Notes: generated from the letters alone by a model not told the origin. A DNA stretch of 53,994 nt from Lysinibacillus sphaericus OT4b.31 (GCF_000392615.1 NZ_KB933403.1:1-53994); one strand, 5' to 3'. Shown: positions 7,185 to 15,012, numbered from the stretch's first letter. A program made the numbers and translations.

Positions 7185-7517
7185 TTATTCCTCCATTTTC
7201 TTATTTTTTTTCATAGTAAGCGTTGGTTCTAACCTAGTAATGAGCTCCTCATTAAGTAAAAAATTGAACGAATTTAGCATATAGTATTTCGCAGCTTTAC
7301 CACTCTCTAATAATTCCATATCACTTGAAACGAGATTTGCTTCTTCAAGCTTTTGTAAATGAAGATATAAGAGTGGTCTGCTTATACCCAGTTCTCGGGC
7401 AAGTTGACTAACATATTGTTTACCATTAGACAAAATGCTAATAATTCTTAACCTTTGAGGATTAGATAAAGCTTCCAAAAACAAAAGTAATTCATTCCCG
7501 TTATCAATATGTTTCAT
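7185..7517 (-). CDS. ArsR-like winged-helix transcriptional regulator
   Basis: 110 residues. Residues 8-85 form a winged helix: LEALSNPQRLRIISILSNGK (the ArsR-type first helices), then YVSQLARELGISRPLLYLHL as the helix-turn-helix with recognition helix, then a wing. No cysteine pair of metal sensors is present, so it is not a metal regulator of the ArsR/SmtB type. It heads a two-gene unit with the small membrane protein. Its promoter carries a 26-base palindrome spanning from the -10 box into its own start codon, pointing to autoregulation. The mRNA would be almost leaderless. Confidence 0.85.
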   Translation of the reverse strand: MKHIDNGNELLLFLEALSNPQRLRIISILSNGKQYVSQLARELGISRPLLYLHLQKLEEANLVSSDMELLESGKAAKYYMLNSFNFLLNEELITRLEPTLTMKKNKKMEE

Positions 7518-7554
7518 ATGTAATAATTTTATTACATATGGTGTTTTTTGTCAA
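7515..7554 (-). promoter_or_regulatory. Sigma-A promoter with palindromic operator over the -10 box and start codon
   Basis: Minus strand: TTGACA (7549-7554), a 17-base spacer, TAAAAT (7526-7531), then 8 bases to the ATG (7515-7517). CATATGTAATAA and its complement form a palindrome over 7515-7540 with 12 of 13 positions paired per arm. Initiation 6-8 bases after the -10 would leave a leader of 0-3 bases and no ribosome site. Confidence 0.8.
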
Positions 7555-7696
7555 GTTACAGCGAGGTTTTTGAACAATTTTTTCTAAGTCTGACTTAAGT
7601 AAAACCCTTTTACGTAAAAATTTTCTTAACTTATATTTTCTGCTTTTTGTTGGTTGTTATTTATTTTAGTTTTATAGAAAAGGGTCAAAACTATAA

Positions 7697-7740
7697 AGAA
7701 AAAAAGCCCAGGCTCAAAATTAATTGAGTCCTAGGCTTTA
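7697..7740 (-). terminator. Terminator of the lysis cassette
   Basis: AGCCTAGGACTCAA and TTGAGCCTGGGCT arms with an A/T loop, followed on the minus strand by TTTTTTTC. It lies about 45 bases past the last gene of the holin-endolysin unit and reads well in both directions. Confidence 0.8.
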
Positions 7741-7783
7741 GTATTTTTATGATTAAATTTAGCAAGTACTGTACTGATTTTAA

Positions 7784-7975
7784 CTATTTTTTATTATTTC
7801 TACGTTGCTGAATAGTTATTTGCAATCCAATCAAACGATCCGTAGTCATCACACCATTCTGTAAATCCTTCAAATGCGATTCCTGAATAATCCCATCCTT
7901 AACAGCCTGTGCAATAAAGTTTTCTGTCTCAGTTTTCATAGCTGGCGAACCTGGATTCCTTGTTGTATTTGTCAC
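7784..7975 (-). CDS. Small protein after the endolysin gene, function unknown
   Basis: 63 residues from a GTG at 7975. I prefer this start to the longer frame from 8038 because AAGGAGG sits 8 bases upstream and the gene then begins 1 base after the endolysin stop, whereas the longer form would overlap it by 62 bases. The protein reads KTETENFIAQAVKDGIIQ, then ESHLKDLQNGVMTTDRL, mostly helical, with a basic tail QQRRNNKK and no membrane span. It is the third gene of a phage lysis unit. No family is recognised. Confidence 0.65.
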   Translation of the reverse strand: MTNTTRNPGSPAMKTETENFIAQAVKDGIIQESHLKDLQNGVMTTDRLIGLQITIQQRRNNKK

Positions 7976-7976
7976 T

Positions 7977-8456
7977 TTAATTTCCTCCTTTTTGTCTTCC
8001 ACAATTAATTGAACTTTTTTTGCTGTTGCTTGGTACAATTACTTGTCCTTCCAATTTGTAACTCTTCGGCATTAACCAATTAGCTTTTACTTCAAAGTGG
8101 GGACGGTCAATAGCGTTTGTCCATGTACCTCCCCACTCAATGCCTAATTTTTTAGCAATGGCACCGGCTTTATTTAAAGTAGTCACATCATATAAAGTTT
8201 GTGGAGGGCCTACAGCAATGTCCCATGCTAGACGTGATTTATGATTGCTATTTAACGTCCCAGTAACAATCTGCCCTGGTCGAGTGCGTCCTTGTGCGTA
8301 TAGATATTTTTGGCGTTCCTGTGACCGATATGTTTCAGTAATGAAGATGTTCCTAATGCCCGCCTTGTAACACTCCTGAAATAGCAATCGACAGGCTGTT
8401 TGTGCAGGTTGTAATAGTTCGGCTAAGTCTCGACATGTAGTTGTTACACTTGTCAT
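7977..8456 (-). CDS. Phage-type M15 endolysin (L-Ala-D-Glu or D-Ala-D-Ala peptidase)
   Basis: 159 residues forming one peptidase M15 domain. Zinc ligands: His and Asp in SNHKSRLAWDIAV and the last His in DRPHFEVKANW. In the usual SxHxxGxAxD motif the Gly is Arg here. An upstream Arg in ITETYRSQERQKYLY matches the family's substrate-binding helix. There is no signal peptide, so release needs the holin encoded next door; their genes overlap at ATGA. No cell-wall-binding repeats follow the catalytic domain. It would cut peptide cross-links of the host wall during lysis. Confidence 0.85.
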   Translation of the reverse strand: MTSVTTTCRDLAELLQPAQTACRLLFQECYKAGIRNIFITETYRSQERQKYLYAQGRTRPGQIVTGTLNSNHKSRLAWDIAVGPPQTLYDVTTLNKAGAIAKKLGIEWGGTWTNAIDRPHFEVKANWLMPKSYKLEGQVIVPSNSKKSSINCGRQKGGN

Positions 8457-8872
8457 TTCACATCATCCTTTGGTTTGTCATCATTGTCGATTTGAAGTTG
8501 CGTAAAAGCATTTGTTAAAAACTTTGGCACTTTGATTCCTAACTTACCTAGATTCTCAATCATACTGATACCTTCCATGCCAATAAGGAAAAGAACCATG
8601 GCATTACGCATAAAGTTACCGCTCTCGGTTGCTAAATCTAATTGCACTGCAGCAATAACCATTAAACACATTGCTGTCTTTATGATTAACCCCTTAAACA
8701 TCTTTTTACTTTCAGTTTTCTTGAAGACTAAACTAACCATAAATCCTAGTACATAGTCGATAGTCATGAATATAACTAACGCTTTTATTAAATGGTCAAT
8801 GCCGCCAACAAAATAAGTGCCCCATGCCATTGAGCCGCCTACAAGTGATGTATATAATGTATCTGTTTTCAT
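8453..8872 (-). CDS. Phage holin, holin_4 / toxin-secretion type
   Basis: 139 residues from the ATG at 8872, chosen for AAGAAGGTG five bases upstream. Membrane spans at about 15-32, 35-52, 62-80 and 85-105, with FMTIDYVLGFMVSLVFKK, the hallmark stretch of this holin class (TcdE/BhlA-like group with a conserved Asp-Tyr), and an acidic tail DNDDKPKDD. It forms membrane lesions that free the endolysin. It is the first gene of a three-gene lysis unit, without other phage genes around, so the unit is a prophage remnant or a domesticated lysis cassette. Confidence 0.85.
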   Translation of the reverse strand: MKTDTLYTSLVGGSMAWGTYFVGGIDHLIKALVIFMTIDYVLGFMVSLVFKKTESKKMFKGLIIKTAMCLMVIAAVQLDLATESGNFMRNAMVLFLIGMEGISMIENLGKLGIKVPKFLTNAFTQLQIDNDDKPKDDVK

Positions 8873-8892
8873 TTGACACCTTCTTTTTAGCA

Positions 8893-8926
8893 TAATAAAA
8901 GCCCTCCACAGATGATTGTGGAAGGC
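8893..8926 (-). terminator. Terminator of the gene at 8942-9205
   Basis: GCCTTCCACA, loop ATCATC, TGTGGAGGGC, then TTTTATTATG on the minus strand. Confidence 0.8.
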
Positions 8927-8941
8927 GTAATGTTTAAAATT

Positions 8942-9205
8942 TTACTCAGTTATATATCCCCGTACAACGTCCCAATACACACCATAAAAAACTAAACTTT
9001 CAAGATTGAATTGCTCTACTATATTCCATATTTGTTTACCTAATTCATCACTATATCCATCACCATATTCCATAGTAAATCGCACGTAGCAATCACCGTT
9101 AATTTGTTCTACTTTAACGTTATCTATGCCTTTAGTAAGGAATAAGTAATGTGCAAATTCATAAGCTTCTTTTAGATTATTTGTAAAAAAGTTAACTATA
9201 TTCAT
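8942..9205 (-). CDS. Conserved-looking small protein, function unknown
   Basis: 87 residues, soluble, with an alpha/beta pattern: helix NNLKEAYEFAHYLFLTKG, strands KVEQINGDCYVRFTM, helix ELGKQIWNIVEQFN, and a hydrophobic strand LVFYGVYWDVV. GGAAAAG lies 6 bases before the ATG. It has its own terminator and lies upstream of the lysis unit on the same strand, so it may be a leftover of the same prophage. No family is recognised. Confidence 0.6.
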   Translation of the reverse strand: MNIVNFFTNNLKEAYEFAHYLFLTKGIDNVKVEQINGDCYVRFTMEYGDGYSDELGKQIWNIVEQFNLESLVFYGVYWDVVRGYITE

Positions 9206-9360
9206 TATATCTTTTCCATAGTTTGAGAAAACCTCACTTTATTTACCCTACCCATTAACATTCTCCTTTCCACTGTTTAAACGAATTATAAACAACGCTT
9301 TTTTCAATTTTATTACTATGTTACCATATAAAGAAGTATAAGCTTTAGGAGGAATACAAT

Positions 9361-9906
9361 ATGAAATGTAATAAAATAGGAATACTACTATTAATAAATT
9401 TACTCTCTATCTTACTATTATCTGCTTGTAGTAAAGAAAATGATACAGGTTTCGATGAACAATTTGTCGCTGATTTAAAAGACTATATTAAAGTAGAAAG
9501 GGAATATAAAAACATAGAAGAAAATAATATTATTAGTTTGATTAATTTACATGAATCACAATCACATTCATGGCTAAATTCTAGTGATGAAATAAAAGAA
9601 TCTCTTGCACAACAGCTAGTATTCTATGAAGATGCAACAAATTATTCAGATATCAAAATAGATTTCAATCCTAAAACAAGCTCGCCAGAAGAAAAAGAAG
9701 TCTTTGATGCAATAGATGATTTTGAAACAAAAAAACTCTCTCATTACACCCCAACTACCAGTTTAGTCGATGCAACAAATCAAGGTAATATACAAAACGC
9801 TAAAGAAGAGTATGAGCATTCTTTACGTGAACTAGATAAATCATGGGATAATATTAAATCTCTTTCAGAAAAGTATAGTTTGAATCTTTTTGGAGATGTA
9901 GAATGA
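9361..9906 (+). CDS. Lipoprotein, function unknown
   Basis: 181 residues. A signal peptide (KCNKIGILLLINLLSILL) ends in the lipobox LLSAC with Cys23, so it is anchored to the outer face of the membrane. The mature part is acidic and helical, with long helices around residues 40-90 and 110-170 (ETKKLSHYTP, NAKEEYEHSLRELDKSW). AGGAGG lies 8 bases before the ATG. It resembles the many NDxxF-type small lipoproteins of this group only in general form. It is transcribed alone, opposite to its neighbours. Confidence 0.75.
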   Translation: MKCNKIGILLLINLLSILLLSACSKENDTGFDEQFVADLKDYIKVEREYKNIEENNIISLINLHESQSHSWLNSSDEIKESLAQQLVFYEDATNYSDIKIDFNPKTSSPEEKEVFDAIDDFETKKLSHYTPTTSLVDATNQGNIQNAKEEYEHSLRELDKSWDNIKSLSEKYSLNLFGDVE

Positions 9907-9948
9907 ACGGATATTTTTAAATTAATTTAATCGAAGAAGCCTTACATG

Positions 9949-10179
9949 TTACCTCGTGTGTAGGGCTACTTCATCACCCTCAGCGTAATCAATTTCAAAT
10001 TTAAACATTTCACAATCACGTCTTTCAGTAGCTTTTTATTTTTCTTGTTCTTTTAATAACACATCGGTTCTTATTTGAACGTCTTAATAGTCATTGTCCC
10101 CCTGTGAAACAATTTGTAATGTAATTTCTTTTCACTCAAATCCACTTAAATGATTAAACTCATAACACCTACCTTCCAT
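9949..10179 (-). pseudogene. Decayed gene with three in-frame stops
   Basis: One frame of 77 codons from an ATG to TAA reads MEGRCYEFNHLSGFE, stop, KEITLQIVSQGDNDY, stop, DVQIRTDVLLKEQEK, stop, KATERRDCEMFKFEIDYAEG. The residue pattern on both sides of each stop is that of one continuous alpha/beta protein, and all three stops are one base from a sense codon (TGG, CAA or GAA). This is a gene killed by point mutations rather than noise. No family is recognised. Confidence 0.5.
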
Positions 10180-10295
10180 AGATAATCAAGGAGGGCAATA
10201 TAATATAACCTACCCAAAAGAGTAAGTTGTCAAAGTTGATTTTTGGTAAATATAATTTCAGTTTTTCATATCCTATTTAATATTCCAAAAATATA

Positions 10296-10330
10296 AAGAA
10301 AAACTTGACCCCCTAGGAAGTCAAGTTTTC
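10296..10330 (-). terminator. metE terminator
   Basis: Minus strand: AAACTTGAC, loop TTCCTAGGGG, GTCAAGTTT, then TTCTTTATATTT. It begins 4 bases after the metE stop. Confidence 0.85.
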
Positions 10331-10333
10331 ATA

Positions 10334-12628
10334 TTAATACGTCGATTGTTGCACTTGTTGGCGCAGTTTTTTTGCAGCGGCTACCATATATGCTAGCGCC
10401 TCTACAGTCTCGGGCTCTTTCCTTGTCTTCAAGCCACAATCTGGATTAACCCAAAATTGGTTTTTTGATAATACCTGTAAGCTATCCTGCATAATGTTCA
10501 ACATTTCATCTTCACTTGGTACGCGTGGACTATGAATATCATAGACACCCAGTCCAATACCTTTTTCATAGGGATTTACTTGAAGGGAAGAAATCAGCTC
10601 TCCATGACTACGAGACGTTTCAATGGATATGACGTCCGCATCGAGCGCACTTATTGGCTCGATAAAATCATTAAACTCACAGTAGCACATATGTGTATGA
10701 ATTTGTGTGTCATCTTTTACGCTTGCTGTTGCCAGCTTAAAGGCATTGACTGTCCATTGCAAATAGCTGCCCCAATGTTCTTTACGCAGTGGTAAGCCTT
10801 CTCGCAAAGCAGGCTCATCAACTTGAATGATTGCAATGCCTGCTGTTTCAAGCGCCTCGACCTCTTTTCGAAGGGCCAATGCAATTTGATAAGTCACATC
10901 TTCTCGTGAAATATCATTCCGTACAAAGGACCAATTTAAAATTGTTACGGGACCAGTTAGCATTCCCTTTACGTATCGCTCTGTTAAACTTTGAGCATAC
11001 ACTGTTTCTTTCACAGTCATCGGTGTTTCCCACGCAACATCTCCGTAAATAATCGGTGGCTTTACACAACGAGAGCCATAAGATACGACCCATGCCTTTG
11101 CCGTAAAAGCAAAGCCTGTTAGCTTTTCACCAAAGTATTCCACCATATCTGTACGTTCGAATTCACCATGTACCAGTACATCGAGATCCAACTCTTCTTG
11201 AATAGCAATCCATCGCTTCGTTTCTTGTGCAACAAATGCTGCATACTCTTCATCTGATAACTGTTTCTTACGCCATGCGCTACGCGTACGTTTGACCTCA
11301 TCTGATTGTGGGAAGCTACCAATTGTTGTCGTTGGGAATAAAGGGAGCTGTAATTTGGCTTGCTGAATCATTTGGCGAGCTTTAAAATCATGCTGGCGTT
11401 CAAAATCCTGCGAGGACACAGCTTGGACAGCCTTTTGAATCGCACTATTATTACGTACTGGATGATTTTTTAAAGCTTCAATCGCCTTCATGCTCTCTGA
11501 AATTGTTTGATTCGTGGCATGATTTTTTTCCTTTAAATATTTTGTCACTTCCGTAATTTCTAGTAATTTCTCATCGGCAAAGGCAAGTGCATTTTTTACA
11601 ACGGGTTCAAGCTTTGTCTCAAGTGCCGTAGTGATAGGCACATGCTGTAAGCTACAAGAGGACTGAATCCAAAAATCCTTGACATGGCTCAGCTGTTCAA
11701 TCGCCTTTACTGTTGTGCTAACCTCTGCTAAATTTGCCCGCCAAATATCCCGACCATTAATAACACCTACAGCTAAAACTTTATCCTGCGGGAAACCATA
11801 TTGACGCAGTGCCTCCATATTATTATCGTAGCCATGTACAAAGTCTAAACCAATCCCTTTGACAGGAAGCGCTACTATATCTTCATATGCGGATAACGAT
11901 TCAAAATAAGTTTGTAGCATAATATTTGCACCTGGTACAGATGCGGTTAATTGTGTATAAATTTCCTGAACGAGCATTATCTCAGCATCATCTAGTGTTG
12001 TGACAAGTGATGGTTCTTCTAATTGAATCCAATCGGCGCCAGCATCTATTAGCTCTTGGATAACCTGCGTATAAAGTGGTAGTAGTGCTAAAATAAATGA
12101 AGCCTCTGTAATTTTGTCATAGCCCTTTGTCAGCTTACAAAATGTATACGGCCCAATCAGCGTTGGCTTCGCTGTAATGCCAAACGCTTCTTTCGCTTCT
12201 AAGAAAGCAGCGAGAATTTTATTTTCTGTCAGCTGTAATGTTTGTCCCTCGAATTCAGGCACAATGTAATGATAGTTCGTATTAAACCATTTCGTCATTT
12301 CACACGCTACTGCGTGATCGTTACCACGAGCCGCACTGTAATAGGTTTGTAAATCTACTTCATCCCCTTGCCAGTTAAAGCGTTTGGGTACTAAACCAAA
12401 CATCATCGCGGTATCGAGCATCCTATCATAATAGGTGAAATCACCTACGCTTACGATATCTAAGCCAGCACGAAGCTGCTTGTCGATTCGCCCTAAGCGA
12501 ATTTCCTTTAATTTCTGTAAAAAGTTCTCCTCTGAAAGCTCATTTCTCCAAAATGCCTCTAATGTTTTTTTCCATTCGCGGTCTTCCCCAATATATGGGT
12601 AACCTATTGCTGTAGTTGTATATGTCAT
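10334..12628 (-). CDS. metE: Cobalamin-independent methionine synthase MetE
   Basis: 764 residues, the usual MetE length. It transfers the methyl group of 5-methyltetrahydropteroyl-tri-glutamate to homocysteine to make methionine, in the cytoplasm. The N-terminal barrel spans about residues 1-350 and the catalytic barrel about 400-750. Zinc and substrate residues are visible: His and Cys in THMCYCEFND and Cys in NPDCGLKTR, with the barrel segment FPTTTIGSFPQS. ATG at 12628 follows GGAG with a normal gap. The gene is under a cobalamin riboswitch on its 5' side, the expected logic, since cells with B12 can use MetH instead. Confidence 0.98.
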   Translation of the reverse strand: MTYTTTAIGYPYIGEDREWKKTLEAFWRNELSEENFLQKLKEIRLGRIDKQLRAGLDIVSVGDFTYYDRMLDTAMMFGLVPKRFNWQGDEVDLQTYYSAARGNDHAVACEMTKWFNTNYHYIVPEFEGQTLQLTENKILAAFLEAKEAFGITAKPTLIGPYTFCKLTKGYDKITEASFILALLPLYTQVIQELIDAGADWIQLEEPSLVTTLDDAEIMLVQEIYTQLTASVPGANIMLQTYFESLSAYEDIVALPVKGIGLDFVHGYDNNMEALRQYGFPQDKVLAVGVINGRDIWRANLAEVSTTVKAIEQLSHVKDFWIQSSCSLQHVPITTALETKLEPVVKNALAFADEKLLEITEVTKYLKEKNHATNQTISESMKAIEALKNHPVRNNSAIQKAVQAVSSQDFERQHDFKARQMIQQAKLQLPLFPTTTIGSFPQSDEVKRTRSAWRKKQLSDEEYAAFVAQETKRWIAIQEELDLDVLVHGEFERTDMVEYFGEKLTGFAFTAKAWVVSYGSRCVKPPIIYGDVAWETPMTVKETVYAQSLTERYVKGMLTGPVTILNWSFVRNDISREDVTYQIALALRKEVEALETAGIAIIQVDEPALREGLPLRKEHWGSYLQWTVNAFKLATASVKDDTQIHTHMCYCEFNDFIEPISALDADVISIETSRSHGELISSLQVNPYEKGIGLGVYDIHSPRVPSEDEMLNIMQDSLQVLSKNQFWVNPDCGLKTRKEPETVEALAYMVAAAKKLRQQVQQSTY

Positions 12629-12650
12629 GTCTCTCTCTCCTTTTGTAAAA

Positions 12651-12682
12651 TAAAAAAAGCCATTGTCCTATTCGGAAAATGG
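12651..12682 (-). terminator. Riboswitch expression-platform terminator of metE
   Basis: Minus strand: CCATT.TCC, loop GAATA, GGA.AATGG, then CTTTTTTTATTTT. It lies between the B12 aptamer and the metE ribosome site, about 23 bases before the start codon, so B12 binding most likely acts by premature termination. Confidence 0.8.
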
Positions 12683-12825
12683 TTTATTGTACGTCGAAAT
12701 TAACTAGAACGAAACGATACGAAATTCATCCTAACATCGTACTATTTCTTTCGTTTTCGCACAGTGCCGATACGGTCACATCTCACCACCTATTTCCACG
12801 TAGGTTATTTGGTGTGTACTAGATA

Positions 12826-12975
12826 TTGGCAGGTCTCCTGGCTTCTCATCCACACCTCACAGCCTTCCCAGTTCCCCAGTGGCATTTGTGATTTGCTCCG
12901 ATTTACAGTTGCGGGACAGCGTCGGATTCTCACCGACTTCCCTTTTAAGCCAAACTTTCATTTGGCACCAATTCT
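12826..12975 (-). promoter_or_regulatory. Cobalamin (B12) riboswitch aptamer
   Basis: On the minus strand the conserved blocks occur in order: GGTGCC near the 5' end, AAAAGGGAA, GGTGAGAATCCG, CTGTCCCGCAACTGTAA, then the B12 box core TGCCACTGG, GGGAAGG, ATGAGAAGCCAGGAGACCTG. This is a full class-I style cobalamin aptamer. It sits about 200 bases upstream of metE with a terminator hairpin in between; B12 should switch metE off. Confidence 0.95.
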
Positions 12976-13061
12976 TACACAATATTCAATTATGCTCTAA
13001 CTATAGCATATATTTTTCAGAAAAGTAGAATTATTTCGGTAGTGGTGTTGTTCCTATCCAT

Positions 13062-13313
13062 CAGTTCGGGAAGTCTATCCGTCAGTTTGGTGAGTCTATC
13101 CGTCACTTCGGGAAGTCTATCCGTCAGTTTGGCGAGTCTATCCGTCACTTCGAGGAGCCTATCCGTCACTTCGAGTAGTCTATCCGTCTCTTCGGCGAGT
13201 CTATCCGTCTCTTCGAGGAGTCTATCCGCCTCTTCGAGTAGTCTATCCGCCTCTTCGCCAGTTCTATCCGCCTCTTTGAGGGGTCTATCCGTCACTTCAC
13301 CCGTTTTATCCAC
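13062..13313. repeat. Minisatellite: 12 tandem units of 21 bases
   Basis: The unit is about CASTTCGRGRAGTCTATCCG followed by T; twelve units follow without gaps. The core CTATCCG is constant and the rest varies. Because 21 is a multiple of three, frames stay open on both strands: minus gives a heptad repeat of the type TDRLxEx/ADRLLEE (99 codons, GTG start without ribosome site), plus gives SLSVxxxSLSV. I do not think either is clearly expressed. It lies between the metE leader and a truncated minus-strand frame. Confidence 0.9.
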
Positions 13314-13543
13314 CACTCCCTAAAACCATCTAATTTATGGGCTGTAATATATTTAAAGTAATCGACTTCAGGCACTATACAAGGCCGAGTTTCACTGACA
13401 TGGGGCGATTTGCCTTGATAGACCAACTTGTAGGATTCACTAACAACATAGGCACCTATTTCAGCTAATAATACAGTAACTGAAACAATTGTAATGAAAC
13501 TGTAAATTCCTACGATAAAGCCTTTTATATCAAGCTTTAAGGC
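13292..13543 (-). pseudogene. Start-less frame of a small membrane protein
   Basis: Eighty-three codons open from just after a TAG to a TGA in the edge of the minisatellite, with no ATG, GTG or TTG near the front. It reads KGFIVGIYSFITIVSVTVLL, then AEIGAYVVSESYKLVYQGK, then a polar tail HKLDGFREWWIKRVK. One clear membrane span followed by a soluble tail looks like real protein. I infer a gene that lost its start, with the repeat array grown over its 3' end. Confidence 0.4.
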
Positions 13544-13603
13544 CTAGTCAATGCTGCGCGTGGAAACATTTACCTAGAAGAACCGCTACTTTTTCATGCT
13601 ACG

Positions 13604-13645
13604 ATTATTCCAATCACTAGCCAACAGTATTATTCCAATCGCTAG
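13604..13645 (+). repeat. 17-base direct repeat just upstream of the NlpC/P60 gene
   Basis: ATTATTCCAATCACTAG (13604-13620) and ATTATTCCAATCGCTAG (13629-13645) differ at one base, with starts 25 bases apart. They end 7 bases before the AGGAGG ribosome site. Two adjacent regulator sites or a recent duplication would both fit. Confidence 0.7.
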
Positions 13646-13668
13646 TATTACAGGAGGTAACACACAGC

Positions 13669-15012
13669 ATGAAAAAACAATTTTTAACAACTACATTAGC
13701 ATTAACATTAGGTTTTAGCTCATTGGGCATGGTTCCAGCTACTATGCATCCAATAGAAGTAGAGGCCGCAACTACAAATGCACAAAAAAACGCACAAGCC
13801 GTTGCAACGAAAGCGGACCAACTAATTCAAACTGGGAAAAGCTTAATAGGAAAGGCTACATACAGCAATACAGAATACAAGCCTACATATCCTTACAAAT
13901 TTTCTTGTGCTTCATTTTTAATGTACATTTTCGAGAAGAACGGTGTAGATCTAGGCACGTATAATGAAAATTATATGATTCAACAAGGGACATATGTTGC
14001 GAGAAATCAATTACAAAAAGGGGATCTACTATTCTTTAAGAGTAAAAAAACCGGAACAGACCCCGATCATGTAGGCATGTACATTGGTGACAATAAAATG
14101 ATTCATATGGCTGATACCAAGCAAAATATCGTTATTTCTGATTTAAATAGCAAGCCGTATTATACAGAAAATTATGTATCTGCGCGTAGAGTCTTACCTA
14201 CTCTACTGTCAGCTAATCCTGCAACGAAGGGCGATAAAATTGTTGAAAACGCCCTAAATTATAAAAACAAAGTTACAATGAGCTCAACAAATAATGAAGC
14301 AAGTCTACGCTTTACAGCACCAGGGTTTGTAGACTTTGTCTATCGAAAAAGTGGCGTGAATCTTGGTACAACAACATTAAAGGAACAAATGAAGGTAGGA
14401 ACAACCGTTTCACGTGCCAATTTAAAGAAGGGTGATCTCGTATTCTTTAATAGTGTTAAAGGCTCTCAAACGCCTTCACTTGTAGGCATCTACGCTGGGG
14501 ATCATCGTATCATCATTCCGAATTCGGATGGTGTCATGACAAGAGTGTTATTCGTTGACTATTATGCTGAGCATTATATTACAGCAAAACGTGTTTTTTC
14601 AGAGAACTCCACTCCGGTTGTCAACGCACCATCAGCTTCTGCTGATAAAATCATCGCTACTGCTTCAAGTATGACGGGTAAAGCAAAATTCGGTTATACG
14701 TATAACGAAAGCTCACTGACATTTACAAGTGCAGGGTTTACCTTTTATGTCTTTAAAAAGCATGGGATTGATTTAAAGGATAAACTAGCGAGCAAACAGG
14801 CATTAGTTGGTAAAGCCGTGCAAAAAACACAACTGCAAAAAGGTGACCTACTTTTCTTCTCTACTAATAATGGTGGGAAGCAAATCACACAAACAGGGAT
14901 TTATCTTGGAGGCAATCAATATATTAGTATGACCGCTAACAATATAGTGAAACAAAATCTAAATTCTACATGGGCGAAACAAAACTATGTTTCAGCTCGT
15001 CGAGTTCTCTAG
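13669..15012 (+). CDS. Secreted protein with three NlpC/P60 repeats, two of them degenerate
   Basis: 447 residues. Signal peptide 1-34 ends at VEAA. Three homologous NlpC/P60 domains follow at about 55-180, 185-315 and 325-447, each ending in a YxSARRV- or YITAKRV-like strand. Domain 1 keeps Cys in KFSCASFLM, His in DPDHVGMYIGD and a third polar His in MIHMAD. Domain 2 has FTAPGF and SLVGIYAGD at those places, domain 3 FTSAGF and TQTGIYLGG, so Cys and His are both lost. Domain 1 may cut gamma-D-Glu-diamino acid bonds in the wall; domains 2 and 3 may only bind peptide. AGGAGG precedes ATG; it is a single-gene unit ending at a two-way terminator. Confidence 0.88.
   Translation: MKKQFLTTTLALTLGFSSLGMVPATMHPIEVEAATTNAQKNAQAVATKADQLIQTGKSLIGKATYSNTEYKPTYPYKFSCASFLMYIFEKNGVDLGTYNENYMIQQGTYVARNQLQKGDLLFFKSKKTGTDPDHVGMYIGDNKMIHMADTKQNIVISDLNSKPYYTENYVSARRVLPTLLSANPATKGDKIVENALNYKNKVTMSSTNNEASLRFTAPGFVDFVYRKSGVNLGTTTLKEQMKVGTTVSRANLKKGDLVFFNSVKGSQTPSLVGIYAGDHRIIIPNSDGVMTRVLFVDYYAEHYITAKRVFSENSTPVVNAPSASADKIIATASSMTGKAKFGYTYNESSLTFTSAGFTFYVFKKHGIDLKDKLASKQALVGKAVQKTQLQKGDLLFFSTNNGGKQITQTGIYLGGNQYISMTANNIVKQNLNSTWAKQNYVSARRVL

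Noticed and set aside
7185..7517. Metal-sensing ArsR/SmtB regulator
   Set aside because: The winged helix fits, but there is no cysteine pair or His/Asp metal site; no metal transporter is adjacent.
13062..13313. CRISPR array
   Set aside because: Units are contiguous 21-mers without spacers, and no cas genes are present.
13017..13323. Open frames on both strands over the 21-base repeats as genes
   Set aside because: They arise from the repeat unit being a multiple of three; the minus frame starts at GTG without a usable ribosome site. Kept as a repeat only.
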